Positions 41,584 through 50,259 of a stretch of 64,000 bases of DNA are shown in pieces. The translations under genes and the position numbers were made by a program. The notes beneath the pieces are model-generated. The model was not told the origin of the DNA, did no database searches, and saw only the letters and a program-made list of their open reading frames with translations. Source of the stretch: Pseudomonas sp. Gutcm_11s (lineage in GTDB: Bacteria > Pseudomonadota > Gammaproteobacteria > Pseudomonadales > Pseudomonadaceae); assembly GCF_028649395.1 (NCBI RefSeq), contig NZ_JAQSUW010000008.1, positions 1 to 64,000 on the forward strand. The letters run 5' to 3'. Every line of letters starts with the position of its first letter. Position 1 is the stretch's first letter.

Positions 41584-41889
41584 TCAGCCGAAGACCGGAC
41601 GGAAGAACGAGCGTTCGTAGCTGAGGATGCAGCGGGTCTCTTCGGCATAGCGGAAGGCGGCCTGGCACTCGGCGTCTTCCATCGACTGCTGCCGGTAACG
41701 TTCGTACTCGGCCAGGCTGGCGAAGCTGAACATGGCCAGGGCGATGTTGTTGGCGCCCTCGGACGGCAGGAAGTAGCCGTGGTGCTGGCCGCCGAACTTC
41801 TCCACCAGCGGAATCCACAGCTTGCCGTAGTGCTCGAATTCCTTGAGCTTGTAGGGATCGATGACGTATTTCAGGTAGCAGGTGACCAC
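41584..41889 (-). CDS. NIPSNAP-family protein
   Basis: A 101-residue protein with the NIPSNAP dimeric alpha/beta-barrel pattern: VTCYLKYVIDPYKLKEFEHYGKLWIPLVEKFGGQHHGYFLPSEGANNIALAMFSFASLAEYERYRQ. It is the length of a single domain. The function of bacterial members is unknown; they often sit beside catabolic or secondary-metabolite genes. A strong ribosome site (AAGGAG) precedes the GTG/ATG region at 41889. It follows the DAHP synthase terminator, so it is independently transcribed. Confidence 0.85.
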   Translation of the reverse strand: MVTCYLKYVIDPYKLKEFEHYGKLWIPLVEKFGGQHHGYFLPSEGANNIALAMFSFASLAEYERYRQQSMEDAECQAAFRYAEETRCILSYERSFFRPVFG

Positions 41890-41917
41890 GTGTCGCTCCT
41901 TGAGTGGGGGTAAGAAA

Positions 41918-41937
41918 ACGGGGCCTTGTGGCCCCGT
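41918..41937 (-). terminator. Intrinsic terminator after the DAHP synthase gene
   Basis: Read leftwards: ACGGGGCC, loop ACAA, GGCCCCGT, then TTTCTT. Confidence 0.9.
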
Positions 41938-41950
41938 TGCGCTGCGTTGG

Positions 41951-43294
41951 TCAGGCCCTGGCCTGCTTCAGTGTCTCGGCGATCATGAAGGCCAGTTCCA
42001 GCGACTGGTCGGCGTTCATCCGTGGGTCGCAGTGGGTGTGGTAGCGGTCCGACAGGCCGTCCTCGGTGATCGGCCGCGAGCCGCCGATGCACTCGGTGAC
42101 GTTCTGCCCGGTCATCTCGATGTGAATGCCACCGGCGTGGGTGCCCTCGGCGCGGTGCACCTGGAAGAACTGCTTCACCTCGGAGAGGATCTGCGCGAAG
42201 TCGCGGGTCTTGTAGCCGCTGGACGCCTTGATGGTGTTGCCGTGCATGGGGTCGGAGCTCCACAGCACCTGGCGACCTTCTTCCTTCACCTTGCGCAGCA
42301 GGCGCGGGAAGTTGGCCTCGACCTTGTCGGCGCCCATGCGCACGATCAGGTTGAGGCGGCCCGGATCGTTGTCCGGGTTGAGTACGTCGATCAGGCGGAT
42401 CAGCTCGTCCGGGTCCATGCTCGGGCCGACCTTGACCCCGATCGGGTTCTCGATGCCGCGCATGAACTCGACATGGGCACCGTCCAGCTGGCGGGTGCGG
42501 TCGCCGATCCACAGCATGTGCGCGGAGCAGTCGTACCAACGCCCGGTGAGGCTGTCCTGGCGCACGAAGGCCTGCTCGTAATTGAGCAGCAGCGCCTCGT
42601 GGGCGGTGAAGAAGCTGACTTCGCGCAATTGCGGTGCGCTGTCCATGCCGACCGCACGCATGAAGGCGAGGGTCTCGTCGATGCGGTTGGCCAACTGGTG
42701 GTACTTCTCGCTCAAAGCGGAATTGGCGATGAAGTCCAGGTTCCACTGGTGCACCTGGTGCACATCGGCGAAGCCACCCTGGGCGAAGGCGCGCAGCAGG
42801 TTGAGGCTGGCGGTGGCCTGGTGGTAGGCCTGCAGCAGGCGGTCCGGGTCCGGCACGCGGCTGACGGCATCGAAGCCGATGCCGTTGACGATATCGCCGC
42901 GGTAGGCCGGCAGGGTGACGCCGTCGATGGTCTCGCTGCCCGAGGAACGCGGCTTGGCGAACTGGCCGGCCATGCGCCCGACCTTCACTACCGGGCAACC
43001 GGCGGCGAAGGTCATGACGATGGCCATCTGCAGCATCACCTTGAAGGTGTCGCGTATCTTCGCCGCACTGAACTCGGCGAAGCTCTCGGCGCAGTCGCCG
43101 CCCTGCAGCAGGAAGGCGCGGCCCTGGGTGACCTCGGCGAACTGGCGGCGCAGCTCACGGGCCTCGCCGGCGAACACCAGCGGCGGGTAGCCGGCCAGGG
43201 TCTGCTCCACGCGGGCCAGGTGGGCGGCATCGGGGTATTCGGGTTGCTGCTGGATGGGGTGCTTTCTCCAGCTTTCGGGGCTCCAGGCGTGCAT
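41951..43294 (-). CDS. Class II 3-deoxy-7-phosphoheptulonate (DAHP) synthase
   Basis: A 447-residue metal-dependent enzyme condensing phosphoenolpyruvate and erythrose 4-phosphate, the first step of the shikimate pathway. Class II signatures are [60 protein letters not shown] and [11 protein letters not shown]. The metal-binding Cys is in GGDCAESF. P. aeruginosa carries a counterpart in the same chromosomal setting. Upstream lies a 320-bp gap rich in hairpins that could hold a leader. Confidence 0.96.
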   Translation of the reverse strand: MHAWSPESWRKHPIQQQPEYPDAAHLARVEQTLAGYPPLVFAGEARELRRQFAEVTQGRAFLLQGGDCAESFAEFSAAKIRDTFKVMLQMAIVMTFAAGCPVVKVGRMAGQFAKPRSSGSETIDGVTLPAYRGDIVNGIGFDAVSRVPDPDRLLQAYHQATASLNLLRAFAQGGFADVHQVHQWNLDFIANSALSEKYHQLANRIDETLAFMRAVGMDSAPQLREVSFFTAHEALLLNYEQAFVRQDSLTGRWYDCSAHMLWIGDRTRQLDGAHVEFMRGIENPIGVKVGPSMDPDELIRLIDVLNPDNDPGRLNLIVRMGADKVEANFPRLLRKVKEEGRQVLWSSDPMHGNTIKASSGYKTRDFAQILSEVKQFFQVHRAEGTHAGGIHIEMTGQNVTECIGGSRPITEDGLSDRYHTHCDPRMNADQSLELAFMIAETLKQARA

Positions 43295-43614
43295 CGGACT
43301 TCTCGCGGCTAGTCGGTTGCCGGCATGTTAACCCCGCCGGACGCGGCAGGTCAGCCGATAGCTGTGATTGAGCGGGTGCATGAGGGCAAGGAAGGAGCAC
43401 CCGCAGAGGTCGGCCTGCCAACGAATACTCGGCTGCCGACAGGGAGACCCCTGCGGATACGTAACGACGCCAACGGCATCCCGAATGCACGGCTGGGATG
43501 GTCGCTGGCGTCGCCCCGGCTGGGCCGGGACGCGGCGCTCTTGTTGGCGTCTGATCTATCGAGGGCTGGCCCTCTAGCTAACCCTCACCGATGGGGGAGG
43601 CGAGGGATGAATCT
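43295..43614. other. 320-bp non-coding gap with six consecutive hairpins
   Basis: No convincing gene. Perfect inverted repeats follow one another: GCGGGTGC/GCACCCGC (43372-43404, loop containing AAGGAAGGA), GTCGGC/GCCGAC (43409-43440), CAGGG/CCCTG (43440-43453), GACGCCA/TGGCGTC (43466-43512) enclosing CATCCC/GGGATG (43477-43500), CCCGGC/GCCGGG (43515-43529) and GAGGG/CCCTC (43561-43574). This could be an untranslated leader of the DAHP synthase gene (leftward), a small RNA on either strand, or a degenerate repeat element. Confidence 0.5.
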
Positions 43615-45405
43615 TCAGGCGGTCGCCGGCTGGAAGCCGCGTACCGGCGCCGAGCGCGGCTGCACATCACGCCCCTGCAGGAAGCGTCCGTAGCCCTGGG
43701 CTTTGCCTAGGTCGGCCGGGAACTCCTGTTCGCGTCGATAGGCGATGCGGCCATTGATCAAGGTGGCGTCCACCGCGGCGTCGTTGCGTTTGACCACTCG
43801 CACCAGGCCGAGCACTTCCATCGGTGCCTCGCTCATGTCGTCTAGCTCGTCGGTGAGCCCAGCGGGATTGACGATCACCAGGTCGGCGCGGTCGCCGACG
43901 CGGATATAGCCGGCGTCGACGCCGATGAAGTCGGCCAGTTCGCCACTGCAGCGGCGCACCGCCTGGCCCAGCTCCATGAACGGGGTGCCGGCGATCTGGG
44001 CGTCACGCACGTACTTGAGGAAGCGCAGCGGGAAGTTGTATTGGGCGATGGAGCGCAGGTGCGCGCCGGAGTCGGCGAAGCCCGGCTGGGTCCAGGGGCT
44101 GGACAGCAGCTTGTGCATCACCGGCAGGCGCTGGTTGCCGTAGCAGGTGGTCCACTTCAGCGCCTCGCGGTACTGGCAGGCCAGCTCGAAGTAGGCGTCC
44201 ACCGCGTCCAGGCCACGGGCCTGGCCGAGTTGCTTGAAGTTCTTGCCGACCATGGAGGCATCCGGGCACTCGGTCACCCAGCAGTCGGAGAAGTCGCGGT
44301 GCCACAGGCCCTTGGTCAGCACGGCCTTGACCTGCTTCTTGAACAGGGCGCGGAACTCCGGCTCCAGCACCTTGGCGTACAGCTCGTCCGGGTCCTTGAT
44401 ATTGCGCAGGATCTCGCCGGCACCGAACTCCTCGAAGGCGTTCACGTTGAGGCCCTCCAGGCGCAGGGTGAACGGCGCCGGCAGGGTCTGCCAGCGGAAG
44501 TTGCCGCGCAGCACCTTGTTCGCCAGCCAGCCGGAGAAACGGGTGAAACGGTGCAGCAGCGGCTGCGACTTGAGGTCCAGGGCGGTGAGCATCGAGCACT
44601 TGAGCGGGGTGCGGAACCAGCCGTGGGCCTGCCAGAGGAAAGCGAACACGTTGACCTTGGTCACCGCGTTCGGCGCGCCCTGCATCACCGCGCCGCGGCG
44701 ACGGAGGATGGCGAACAGGCGGGAGAACTCCTTCCAGCTGGCGAAGGTCGAGGGCAGCGGGCTAGACCAGGCGCGGTCGCCGTCCATCTTGTCCAGGCGC
44801 GTGGTCATCACCGACAGGCCAATGCAGCCGGCATCCAGCGCCTCTTCCAGCAATTGTTCCATGCGTTGCAGCTCGGCCTCGGTCGGCACCACGTCCTGGG
44901 TGGCGCGCTCCAGGCCCATCACCGCCACGCGCAGCTCGGAGTGGCCGAGGAACGAGCTGACATTCGGCCCCAGCGCCAGCTGGTCATAGAAGGCGCGGTA
45001 GCCGGCGGCGTCGCGCCAGGTCTTCTTCTCCTGCAGGATCGGCAGCACGTACTCGCGCGGCACCGCCTCGACACGGGTGAACAGGTCCGAGCAGTCCTCG
45101 GCGTCGGCCAGCACCATGCTGATCGAGCAGGAGCCGATGGTTACGCTGGTCACGCCGTGGCGCACCGACTCCTTCAGCGCCGGAGCGGCGATCACCTCGG
45201 CGTCGTAGTGCGAGTGGATTTCCAGGAAGCCCGGGGTGACCCACTTGCCGGTGGCGTCCAGCACTTCACTGCAGCCGCTTTCATCCAGCGGGCTGAGGCT
45301 GACGGCATCGACCTTGCCATTGCGGATGCCGATATGACGCGGCACGCCGGGCGCGCCGCTGCCATCGAAGTACAGGCCGTTCTTGATGATGATGTCGTAG
45401 CTCAT
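43615..45405 (-). CDS. Amidohydrolase, N-acyl-D-amino-acid deacylase-like
   Basis: A 596-residue metal-dependent hydrolase of the D-aminoacylase/dihydroorotase superfamily. Metal ligands are in FLEIHSHYDAE; downstream are GVTSVTIGSCSISM, GCIGLSVMT and, near the end, GFADSGAHLRSIAQYN carrying the catalytic Asp, then RADLVIVNPAGL. At 596 residues it is longer than classical D-aminoacylases (about 480-500) because of a large insertion around residues 230-400. The substrate is unknown. Its start overlaps the stop of the upstream exporter gene by 4 bp, and it is the last gene of a five-gene operon. Confidence 0.88.
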   Translation of the reverse strand: MSYDIIIKNGLYFDGSGAPGVPRHIGIRNGKVDAVSLSPLDESGCSEVLDATGKWVTPGFLEIHSHYDAEVIAAPALKESVRHGVTSVTIGSCSISMVLADAEDCSDLFTRVEAVPREYVLPILQEKKTWRDAAGYRAFYDQLALGPNVSSFLGHSELRVAVMGLERATQDVVPTEAELQRMEQLLEEALDAGCIGLSVMTTRLDKMDGDRAWSSPLPSTFASWKEFSRLFAILRRRGAVMQGAPNAVTKVNVFAFLWQAHGWFRTPLKCSMLTALDLKSQPLLHRFTRFSGWLANKVLRGNFRWQTLPAPFTLRLEGLNVNAFEEFGAGEILRNIKDPDELYAKVLEPEFRALFKKQVKAVLTKGLWHRDFSDCWVTECPDASMVGKNFKQLGQARGLDAVDAYFELACQYREALKWTTCYGNQRLPVMHKLLSSPWTQPGFADSGAHLRSIAQYNFPLRFLKYVRDAQIAGTPFMELGQAVRRCSGELADFIGVDAGYIRVGDRADLVIVNPAGLTDELDDMSEAPMEVLGLVRVVKRNDAAVDATLINGRIAYRREQEFPADLGKAQGYGRFLQGRDVQPRSAPVRGFQPATA

Positions 45406-46139
45406 ACGAGGCTCCAGGGGGCGAGCAGCAGCGTGCCGGTGACCAGCAGCAGGGCGTAGATGGCGATGCGGAAGTGGCGCTCATCGAAGCGCCGGTGCAG
45501 GTGTTCGCCCAGCCACAGGCCGACCAGCAGCAGCGGGGCGTAGGCCAGCACCTGGGGCAGGGCCGGTTGCAGGCGGCCGTCGACCAGGAAGGCGGCGGTA
45601 AGCAGGCTGTTGAGGGTGAACCAGACGCTGACCAGGGTGGCGCGAAAGCGCGCCTTGTCCAGCGTGGTGCCGGCCAGGCCGTAGACCAGCAGCGGACCGC
45701 CGGAGGCGAACAGGCCGTGGCTGAGGCCGGCGCCGAGGGTGAGCAGGCGGGTCAGCCACTGCGGCCGTACCGGCAGCGCCGCGGCATGGCGCAGGCGCCA
45801 CAGCTCGCGCCCGGCGAACCACAGGATCAGCACGCCGAAACCGCGCTTGAGCAGCGCCGCGTCGAGATAGGGCAGCAGCAGGTAGCCCAGCGCCGTGCCG
45901 GCCACCATGCCCGGCAGGATGGTGCCGAGCAGCAGGCGGCGGTCGATCTGCGCGCGGTGGCGCCACACCAGGTAGCCGGTCATGCCGATATTCAGCGGCA
46001 CCAGCACCGGCAGCAGCTGCTCGATGGGCATCAGCAGCGCACCCAGCGACAGGGCGATGACGATGCTGCCGAAACCGGTGACGGCTTCCAGGGTGTAAGC
46101 CAGCAGGATGAACGCGCCGAGGGCGTAGGAAGCACTCAC
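45402..46139 (-). CDS. TauE/SafE-family exporter (third copy)
   Basis: A 245-residue inner-membrane protein with about eight helices: LEAVTGFGSIVIALSLGALLMPIEQLLPVLVPLN and LLTLGAGLSHGLFASGGPLLVYGLAG are family-typical. It exports a small anion, presumably one connected with the neighbouring deacylase and oxidoreductases. It overlaps the deacylase gene by 4 bp and the SDR gene by 4 bp (ATGA-type coupling), which indicates one translationally coupled unit. Confidence 0.9.
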   Translation of the reverse strand: MSASYALGAFILLAYTLEAVTGFGSIVIALSLGALLMPIEQLLPVLVPLNIGMTGYLVWRHRAQIDRRLLLGTILPGMVAGTALGYLLLPYLDAALLKRGFGVLILWFAGRELWRLRHAAALPVRPQWLTRLLTLGAGLSHGLFASGGPLLVYGLAGTTLDKARFRATLVSVWFTLNSLLTAAFLVDGRLQPALPQVLAYAPLLLVGLWLGEHLHRRFDERHFRIAIYALLLVTGTLLLAPWSLV

Positions 46140-46948
46140 GAGCTGGCCTCGCTGGCGTTCATCGGCGGTGGCAGCTCGCCGGCGAAGCGGCGGCTCATCT
46201 GCCGGTAGTACAGGCCGGGGGCGATGCGCCAGAGCAGGCTGGCCAGCCAGCTGCCACGGTCGGGGAACAGGCGCTCGCGGCCGCTTTGCAGGGCCTTGAG
46301 GATTTCCTCGGCCATCCAGGTGGCGCTGCGCACGCTGCCCAGGGTCGAGCGGGCGTGGCCGGCGGGCTTGCCGTCGGCGCCCAGGGCGTTGCGATCGATG
46401 GGCGTGTCGAGGAAGCTCGGGTAGACCATCAGCAGGCCCACGCCGTCCTGCGCCAGTTCGGCGCGCAGCACCTCGAAGCTCTGCGCCAGGGCGCTCTTCG
46501 CCGCGCAGTAGCCGGCGCGGCCGAGCACCGGCATCCAGCCGGCCATGGAGCCGATGGCGGCAACCTGGCCACCGCTTGCACGGAGCAGGTCGGCGGCGGC
46601 CAGGGTCAGCTCCAGCGGCGCGTGGTAGTCCACCGCCATCACCTTGCGTAGTACTTCGGGGCGGGTCAGCAGGGTCGGCGAGCGGTGGGTGATGCCGGCA
46701 TTGTTGATCAGCAGGTCGAGGCGGCCGAATACCGTACGACAGGCGTCGACCAACTGGCGATGCAGCGCCGGGTCGGTGATGTCACCGGACAGGGCCTCGA
46801 CCCGTTCGCTGTCGAGTTCGGCCACTCGTGCGGCCAGGCCGGCAGCGTCGATGTCGGTGAGCAGCAGGCTGTCGCCACGGGCGTGGCAGGCCTTGGCCAG
46901 CTCCCAGCCGAGGCCGCTGGCGGCGCCGGTGATCAGACTGACGCTCAT
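46136..46948 (-). CDS. Short-chain dehydrogenase/reductase
   Basis: A 270-residue classical SDR: cofactor motif TGAASGLG (TGxxxGxG), NNAG, and catalytic Ser (GSMAG) with Tyr-x-x-x-Lys in YCAAKSA. An acidic residue after beta-2 (DIDAAG) suggests NAD rather than NADP. The C-terminal extension (RIAPGLYYRQMSRRFAG) looks like a membrane-associating segment seen in retinol/steroid-type SDRs. ATG 46948 is used because it overlaps the preceding stop codon and has GAGG upstream. Substrate unknown. Confidence 0.9.
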   Translation of the reverse strand: MSVSLITGAASGLGWELAKACHARGDSLLLTDIDAAGLAARVAELDSERVEALSGDITDPALHRQLVDACRTVFGRLDLLINNAGITHRSPTLLTRPEVLRKVMAVDYHAPLELTLAAADLLRASGGQVAAIGSMAGWMPVLGRAGYCAAKSALAQSFEVLRAELAQDGVGLLMVYPSFLDTPIDRNALGADGKPAGHARSTLGSVRSATWMAEEILKALQSGRERLFPDRGSWLASLLWRIAPGLYYRQMSRRFAGELPPPMNASEASS

Positions 46949-47862
46949 CGTGCCACCTCGGCGGCAACGACCCCGGCCGGGGCGCGACGCGCCCACAGCA
47001 GGGCCAGCACCAGCCCGGCCAGCAGTTGCCAGCAGCCCCAGAACGCGGCGATCAGCAGCATGCCGCCGGCCTGCGGGAAGAAGGTGAAGATCAGCGCCAT
47101 GCCCAAGGCCGAGTTGTGGATGCCGCTCTCCAGGGTCACCGCACGCACGTCGGCATCACTCAGGCGCCACAGCTTGGCGCACAGGTAGCCGAGGCCGAGT
47201 GCCAGAGTGTTGAGGGTGACCACCAGCCAGAAGAACAGGTGGAAGTGCTCGAGGAACTGGTCGAAGTTCTTCACGAAGGCGCCGCCGACGAAAGCCAGCA
47301 GCACCAGCAGGGAGAAGTGCCGCAGCGGCTTCTCCAGCTTGCGCGCCAGCAGCGGACGGCGCTTGCCCAGGGCCATGCCGGCAAGCATCGGCAGGATCAG
47401 CACCAGCACCACCATGGCCAGCAGGTCCAGCGGCTCGACATGGATCTCGGTGAGCAGCGCGCGGGTGTTGGGGTTGAGCCCGGCGTACAGGGCGAAGTTG
47501 AGCGGGGTGAAGATGCCGGCGGTGAGGCTGGACACCGCGGTGACGCTGGCCGAGACCGCGACGTTGCCGCGTGCCAGCCAGGTCATGATGTTGGAGAAGG
47601 TGCCGCTGGGGCAGGTGGCGACCAGGATCATGCCCAGCGCCAGCTGCGGGTCGATCGGCAGCAGCAACGTCAGCCCGCAGGTGGCCGCCGGCAGCAGCAC
47701 GAACTGCACCAGCATGCCGATCACCGGCGCCTTGGGGGCGCGCAGGATGCGGCTGAAGTCGCCGGCGCGCAGCTCCAGGGACACTCCGAACATCATCAGG
47801 GCGATGATGGCGTTGAGGGCGATCATCGCCGAGGGCGAGAACTCAAGATTGACGCTGGGCAT
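46945..47862 (-). CDS. Bile acid:sodium symporter (BASS) family transporter
   Basis: A 305-residue membrane protein with nine to ten helices. Conserved patches are ALMMFGVSLELRAGDF, GMILVATCPSGTFSNIMTWLARGNVAVSAS, and LESGIHNSALGMALIFTFF, which carry the two sodium-site helices. Members import organic acids (bile salts, pantoate, 2-keto acids) with Na+. It overlaps the FMO gene by 20 bp and the SDR gene by 4 bp. In this operon it is the likely uptake step for the unknown substrate. Confidence 0.92.
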   Translation of the reverse strand: MPSVNLEFSPSAMIALNAIIALMMFGVSLELRAGDFSRILRAPKAPVIGMLVQFVLLPAATCGLTLLLPIDPQLALGMILVATCPSGTFSNIMTWLARGNVAVSASVTAVSSLTAGIFTPLNFALYAGLNPNTRALLTEIHVEPLDLLAMVVLVLILPMLAGMALGKRRPLLARKLEKPLRHFSLLVLLAFVGGAFVKNFDQFLEHFHLFFWLVVTLNTLALGLGYLCAKLWRLSDADVRAVTLESGIHNSALGMALIFTFFPQAGGMLLIAAFWGCWQLLAGLVLALLWARRAPAGVVAAEVAR

Positions 47863-49186
47863 CGAGCCGCTCCTCGGTCTGGATGGTGGGGGCTAGGTCG
47901 TGGCGCAGCTCGGCGATGTGCGCCTTGAGCGCAGCGCGGTAGCTGTCCTTGTGCACGTAGTAGGCCATGCGTGGCAGCTTGAGGTAGGCGTAGCCACCGT
48001 CCAGGCGCTGGCCGGCACGCTCCAGCACGATGTCGCGGAAACGCTTGGCCGAGGCACTCTTGCGCTGCTGCTGGACGATGGCCAGGGCGACCAGTTCGGC
48101 CTGTTCGGCACGGCCCTGCCAACCCAGGCCCGAGGCCTCGATCATGCCGAGCATGAACAGGTCGTCGTGCAAGGGATGGAAGACGTTGAGGTACAGCTGT
48201 GGCGCGTCGGCCTCCAGCGGCCAGTTCAGCTCGGAACGGTCGATGAAGGGATAGTCCAGCTTGTAGCCGGTGGCCTGCAGGATCAGGTCGTACTCGGCGC
48301 TGTCGCCGTTGGCGAAGGTCACCCGCTTGCCGTCCACGGCGCGAATGTCGCCGCGCGGCTGGATATCGCCATGGCCGATATGGTGCAGCACCAGCGAGTT
48401 CATCACCGGGTGCGACTCGTACAGGCGGTAGTCCGGATCGGGCAGGCCGTACTGCGAAGGCTTGCCGAGCAGGGCGCGGACCATCAGGCCGTCGAGCAGC
48501 TGCTTGAAGCGGCGCGGCAGCTTGATCGCGCCGCCGAAGGTATCGGTCGGCTTGCCGAGGATGAACTTGGGCAGGAAGTGGTAGCCGCGGCGCACCGACA
48601 GGTCGACCGAGCTGGCGCGGTGCACGGCGTCCACGGCGATGTCGCAGGCCGAGTTGCCGCAGCCGATCACCAGCACCCGCTTGCCGGCGAAAATCTCGGC
48701 ATTCTTGTAGGCCGAGGCATGCAGCAGTTCGCCGTCGAACCGCCCCGGCAGCGCCGGCTGGTTGGGCGTGTGCAGGGTGCCGTTGGCGATCAGCACGCCC
48801 TCGAACTGCCACTCGCGCTGCTTGCCGCCATGTTCGCTGACCAGGTGCCAGCCATGGCTCAGGCGCTCCAGGCGCACCACGCGGGTGGCGAACTGGTAGT
48901 GCTGGCGCAGGCCGAAGTGTTCGGCGTAGTCGCGGAAGTACTGGCCGATCTGGCTGTGCTGCGGGTAGGGCGGCACCTCGGCGGGCATCGGAAATTCGTC
49001 GAACTGGGTCATGCCCTTCGACGAGATCAGGTGCGCCGATTCGTACATGGTGCTGTGTGGATTGGCGATATCCCACAGGCCGCCGACATCACTATGCAGT
49101 TCGAAGCCGACGAAAGGGATACCATGGCGCTGCAACTGACGTGCAGCTGCCAGCCCCATGGGGCCGGCGCCGATGATGGCATGCAT
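47843..49186 (-). CDS. FAD/NAD(P)-dependent monooxygenase, FMO/Baeyer-Villiger type
   Basis: A 447-residue flavoprotein: FAD-binding GAGPMGLAAARQL at the N terminus, the FMO-like fingerprint FDGELLHASAYKN, and an NAD(P)-binding second Rossmann motif VIGCGNSACDIAVDAV. It should insert oxygen at a carbonyl, sulfur or nitrogen atom. ATG 49186 starts at the conserved core; ATG 49228 would add 14 residues and neither has a strong ribosome site. It heads the five-gene operon and is divergent from an AraC regulator. Confidence 0.9.
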   Translation of the reverse strand: MHAIIGAGPMGLAAARQLQRHGIPFVGFELHSDVGGLWDIANPHSTMYESAHLISSKGMTQFDEFPMPAEVPPYPQHSQIGQYFRDYAEHFGLRQHYQFATRVVRLERLSHGWHLVSEHGGKQREWQFEGVLIANGTLHTPNQPALPGRFDGELLHASAYKNAEIFAGKRVLVIGCGNSACDIAVDAVHRASSVDLSVRRGYHFLPKFILGKPTDTFGGAIKLPRRFKQLLDGLMVRALLGKPSQYGLPDPDYRLYESHPVMNSLVLHHIGHGDIQPRGDIRAVDGKRVTFANGDSAEYDLILQATGYKLDYPFIDRSELNWPLEADAPQLYLNVFHPLHDDLFMLGMIEASGLGWQGRAEQAELVALAIVQQQRKSASAKRFRDIVLERAGQRLDGGYAYLKLPRMAYYVHKDSYRAALKAHIAELRHDLAPTIQTEERLDAQRQS

Positions 49187-49290
49187 GCAAGGCAACTCAT
49201 TGTTTTTCTGGTTATGTTCCGCAAGCATATGCAGCCATCCATGCGCCGTAACGGCTCAATCAGGACCTTATCCGGTTAATTCGGGACCCC

Positions 49291-50259
49291 ATGAGCGCCA
49301 CGCCTTCCGTCACCGTCCACTACGCCCAGGCCATCCTTCAGGCCGCCGAGCGCCTGGCCCTGCCGCTGCCGGCCGAGCTGCGCGAGCCGATCCGAGAGGC
49401 GCGCATCCCGCTGGCCCGCCAGGACGCCCTGTGGGAGGCCTTCTGCGCCGCCGCCCAGGACCCGCTGATCGGTCTGCGCCTGGGCAATGCCCTGCAGGTC
49501 GGCCACCTGGACATGGTCGGCGCGCTGCTGATGAGCTGCGAGACCATGGGCGAGGCGCTGGAAGCGCTGCTGGAGTACTACCCGATCGTCGGCGAGGGTG
49601 GTGAATTCCACCTGGATGAAGAGGGCGCCCAGCTGCGCCTGACCTACCAGCCGCATTACCAGGTGCGCCGTGAGGAGCGCGTGGAGGCGGTGCTGGCCAG
49701 CCTGGTGCACATGAGCCGCTGGATTACCGGCGAGCGCGTGCAGCCGCTGGAGCTGCATTTCACCCATCCGGCACGGGCCGCCGAGGCGCGTTACATCGAG
49801 CTGCTGGGTTGCCCGCTGCAGTTCGGTTGCGCTGACAACGTCCTGCTGTTTGATCGTGCCGACCTGGAGATTCCGCTGATCCAGGCCAACCCGCTGATGC
49901 GCGAGCACTTGCGTGGTTTGGCCGACAGCCTGCTCGAACGCCTGGGCCTGCAGAGCCTGGCCGCGCGCGTGCAGCAGCTGCTGCGTGCCCAGCCGCGCTG
50001 GGGCAAGGAACGCGTCGCCGAGCAGCTGGAGCTGAGCGGGCGCCACCTCAATCGCAAGCTGGCCGAGGAGGGCACCAGCTTCAAGCTGCTGCGCGACCAG
50101 GTGCTGCATCAGATGGCCGAGCAGCGCCTGCGCGAGTCGCCGCGGGTGGCCGAGGTGGCCGAGGGGCTCGGTTTCTCCGACGAGAGTTCGTTCGCCAAGG
50201 CGTTCCGTCGCTGGAGCGGCATGACACCGGGGCAGTTCCGCCAGGGGCTAGGCCAATGA
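49291..50259 (+). CDS. AraC-family regulator (Arabinose_bd/OruR type)
   Basis: A 322-residue transcription factor with the PF12625-type N-terminal domain (LIGLRLGNALQVGHLDMVGALLMSCETMGEALEALLEYYPI) and a C-terminal AraC DNA-binding domain (RVAEQLELSGRHLNRKLAEEGTSFKLLRDQ and RVAEVAEGLGFSDESSFAKAFRRWSGMTPGQFRQ). It is divergent from the FMO-led operon across 104 bp and is the obvious candidate activator for it. Its last four bases overlap the start of the next gene. Confidence 0.92.
   Translation: MSATPSVTVHYAQAILQAAERLALPLPAELREPIREARIPLARQDALWEAFCAAAQDPLIGLRLGNALQVGHLDMVGALLMSCETMGEALEALLEYYPIVGEGGEFHLDEEGAQLRLTYQPHYQVRREERVEAVLASLVHMSRWITGERVQPLELHFTHPARAAEARYIELLGCPLQFGCADNVLLFDRADLEIPLIQANPLMREHLRGLADSLLERLGLQSLAARVQQLLRAQPRWGKERVAEQLELSGRHLNRKLAEEGTSFKLLRDQVLHQMAEQRLRESPRVAEVAEGLGFSDESSFAKAFRRWSGMTPGQFRQGLGQ

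Noticed and set aside
43325..43693. 122-residue plus-strand frame in the hairpin-rich gap
   Set aside because: No ribosome site, no family, runs into the antisense of the deacylase gene; RNA structure explains the region better.
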